A stretch of 64,000 nucleotides of DNA, from NCBI RefSeq assembly GCF_037975245.1, contig NC_092577.1, positions 7,409,001 through 7,473,000 of the forward strand, given 5' to 3'. Under the pieces are notes generated by a model. It was not told the origin of the DNA and did not search any database. It saw nothing but the letters and a program-made list of their open reading frames with translations. The DNA comes from Apostichopus japonicus. Lineage: Eukaryota; Echinodermata; Holothuroidea; Aspidochirotida; Stichopodidae. Shown here piece after piece: positions 63,950 through 64,000 of this stretch. Within the stretch, counting starts at the first letter, position 1. Every line of letters starts with the position of its first letter. A program made the position numbers and the translations under genes.

Positions 63950-64000
63950 GTGTAGCAATATTATTGTAGGAACTATGAATATGACCGCTTGTAATTAGTC

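Overview
This is animal nuclear DNA, AT-rich and gene-poor. The likeliest source is a marine invertebrate deuterostome, perhaps an echinoderm such as a sea cucumber. The case rests on an intron-bounded NACHT-ATPase exon of the expanded NLR type, eukaryotic splice signals, a U2 snRNA-derived sequence, tRNA-derived SINE-like units, and many hAT-type MITEs and minisatellites. The species cannot be fixed by eye. There is no rRNA gene, no intact tRNA gene and no CRISPR array.

Layout. 1-13 kb: one possible short exon at the left edge, two small MITE-like elements and a 2.5-kb element with inverted ends and a repeated subterminal motif. 13-16 kb: a 30-bp minisatellite, then a roughly 145-bp array carrying DR1-like motifs. 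18.9-20.6 kb: a 1.7-kb element with perfect 15-bp ends. 22-25 kb: a 28-bp minisatellite, then the one clear host coding exon, the NACHT exon on the minus strand (23607-25126). 27-36 kb: a 110-bp higher-order repeat, a pair of abutting perfect palindromes, a hAT-like MITE nested in another with exact 8-bp target duplications, a 31-bp minisatellite and a further MITE copy. 36-46 kb: AT-rich DNA with only weak exon-like islands on the minus strand.

46287-51468 is a complete DNA transposon: 29-bp perfect inverted ends, flanking ATTT and one DDE-type transposase gene broken by a single-base frameshift. Next to it, 51724-54379 is a 34-bp satellite of about 78 copies with 102-bp and 375-bp higher-order periods. 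58.9-63 kb holds a roughly 56-bp array, two more MITEs, a dimeric tRNA-derived SINE-like repeat and TA microsatellites. The last 270 bases hold a chimeric sequence whose first 45 nt match U2 snRNA, flanked by a perfect 12-bp direct repeat.

The genes do not form a pathway. The window is a mobile-element and satellite landscape around one innate-immune-type exon. The most novel-looking items are the U2-headed retroposon candidate, the 5.2-kb transposon, the 2.5-kb subterminal-motif element and a hairpin core shared by different MITE families. All family names come from reading motifs, not from searches.
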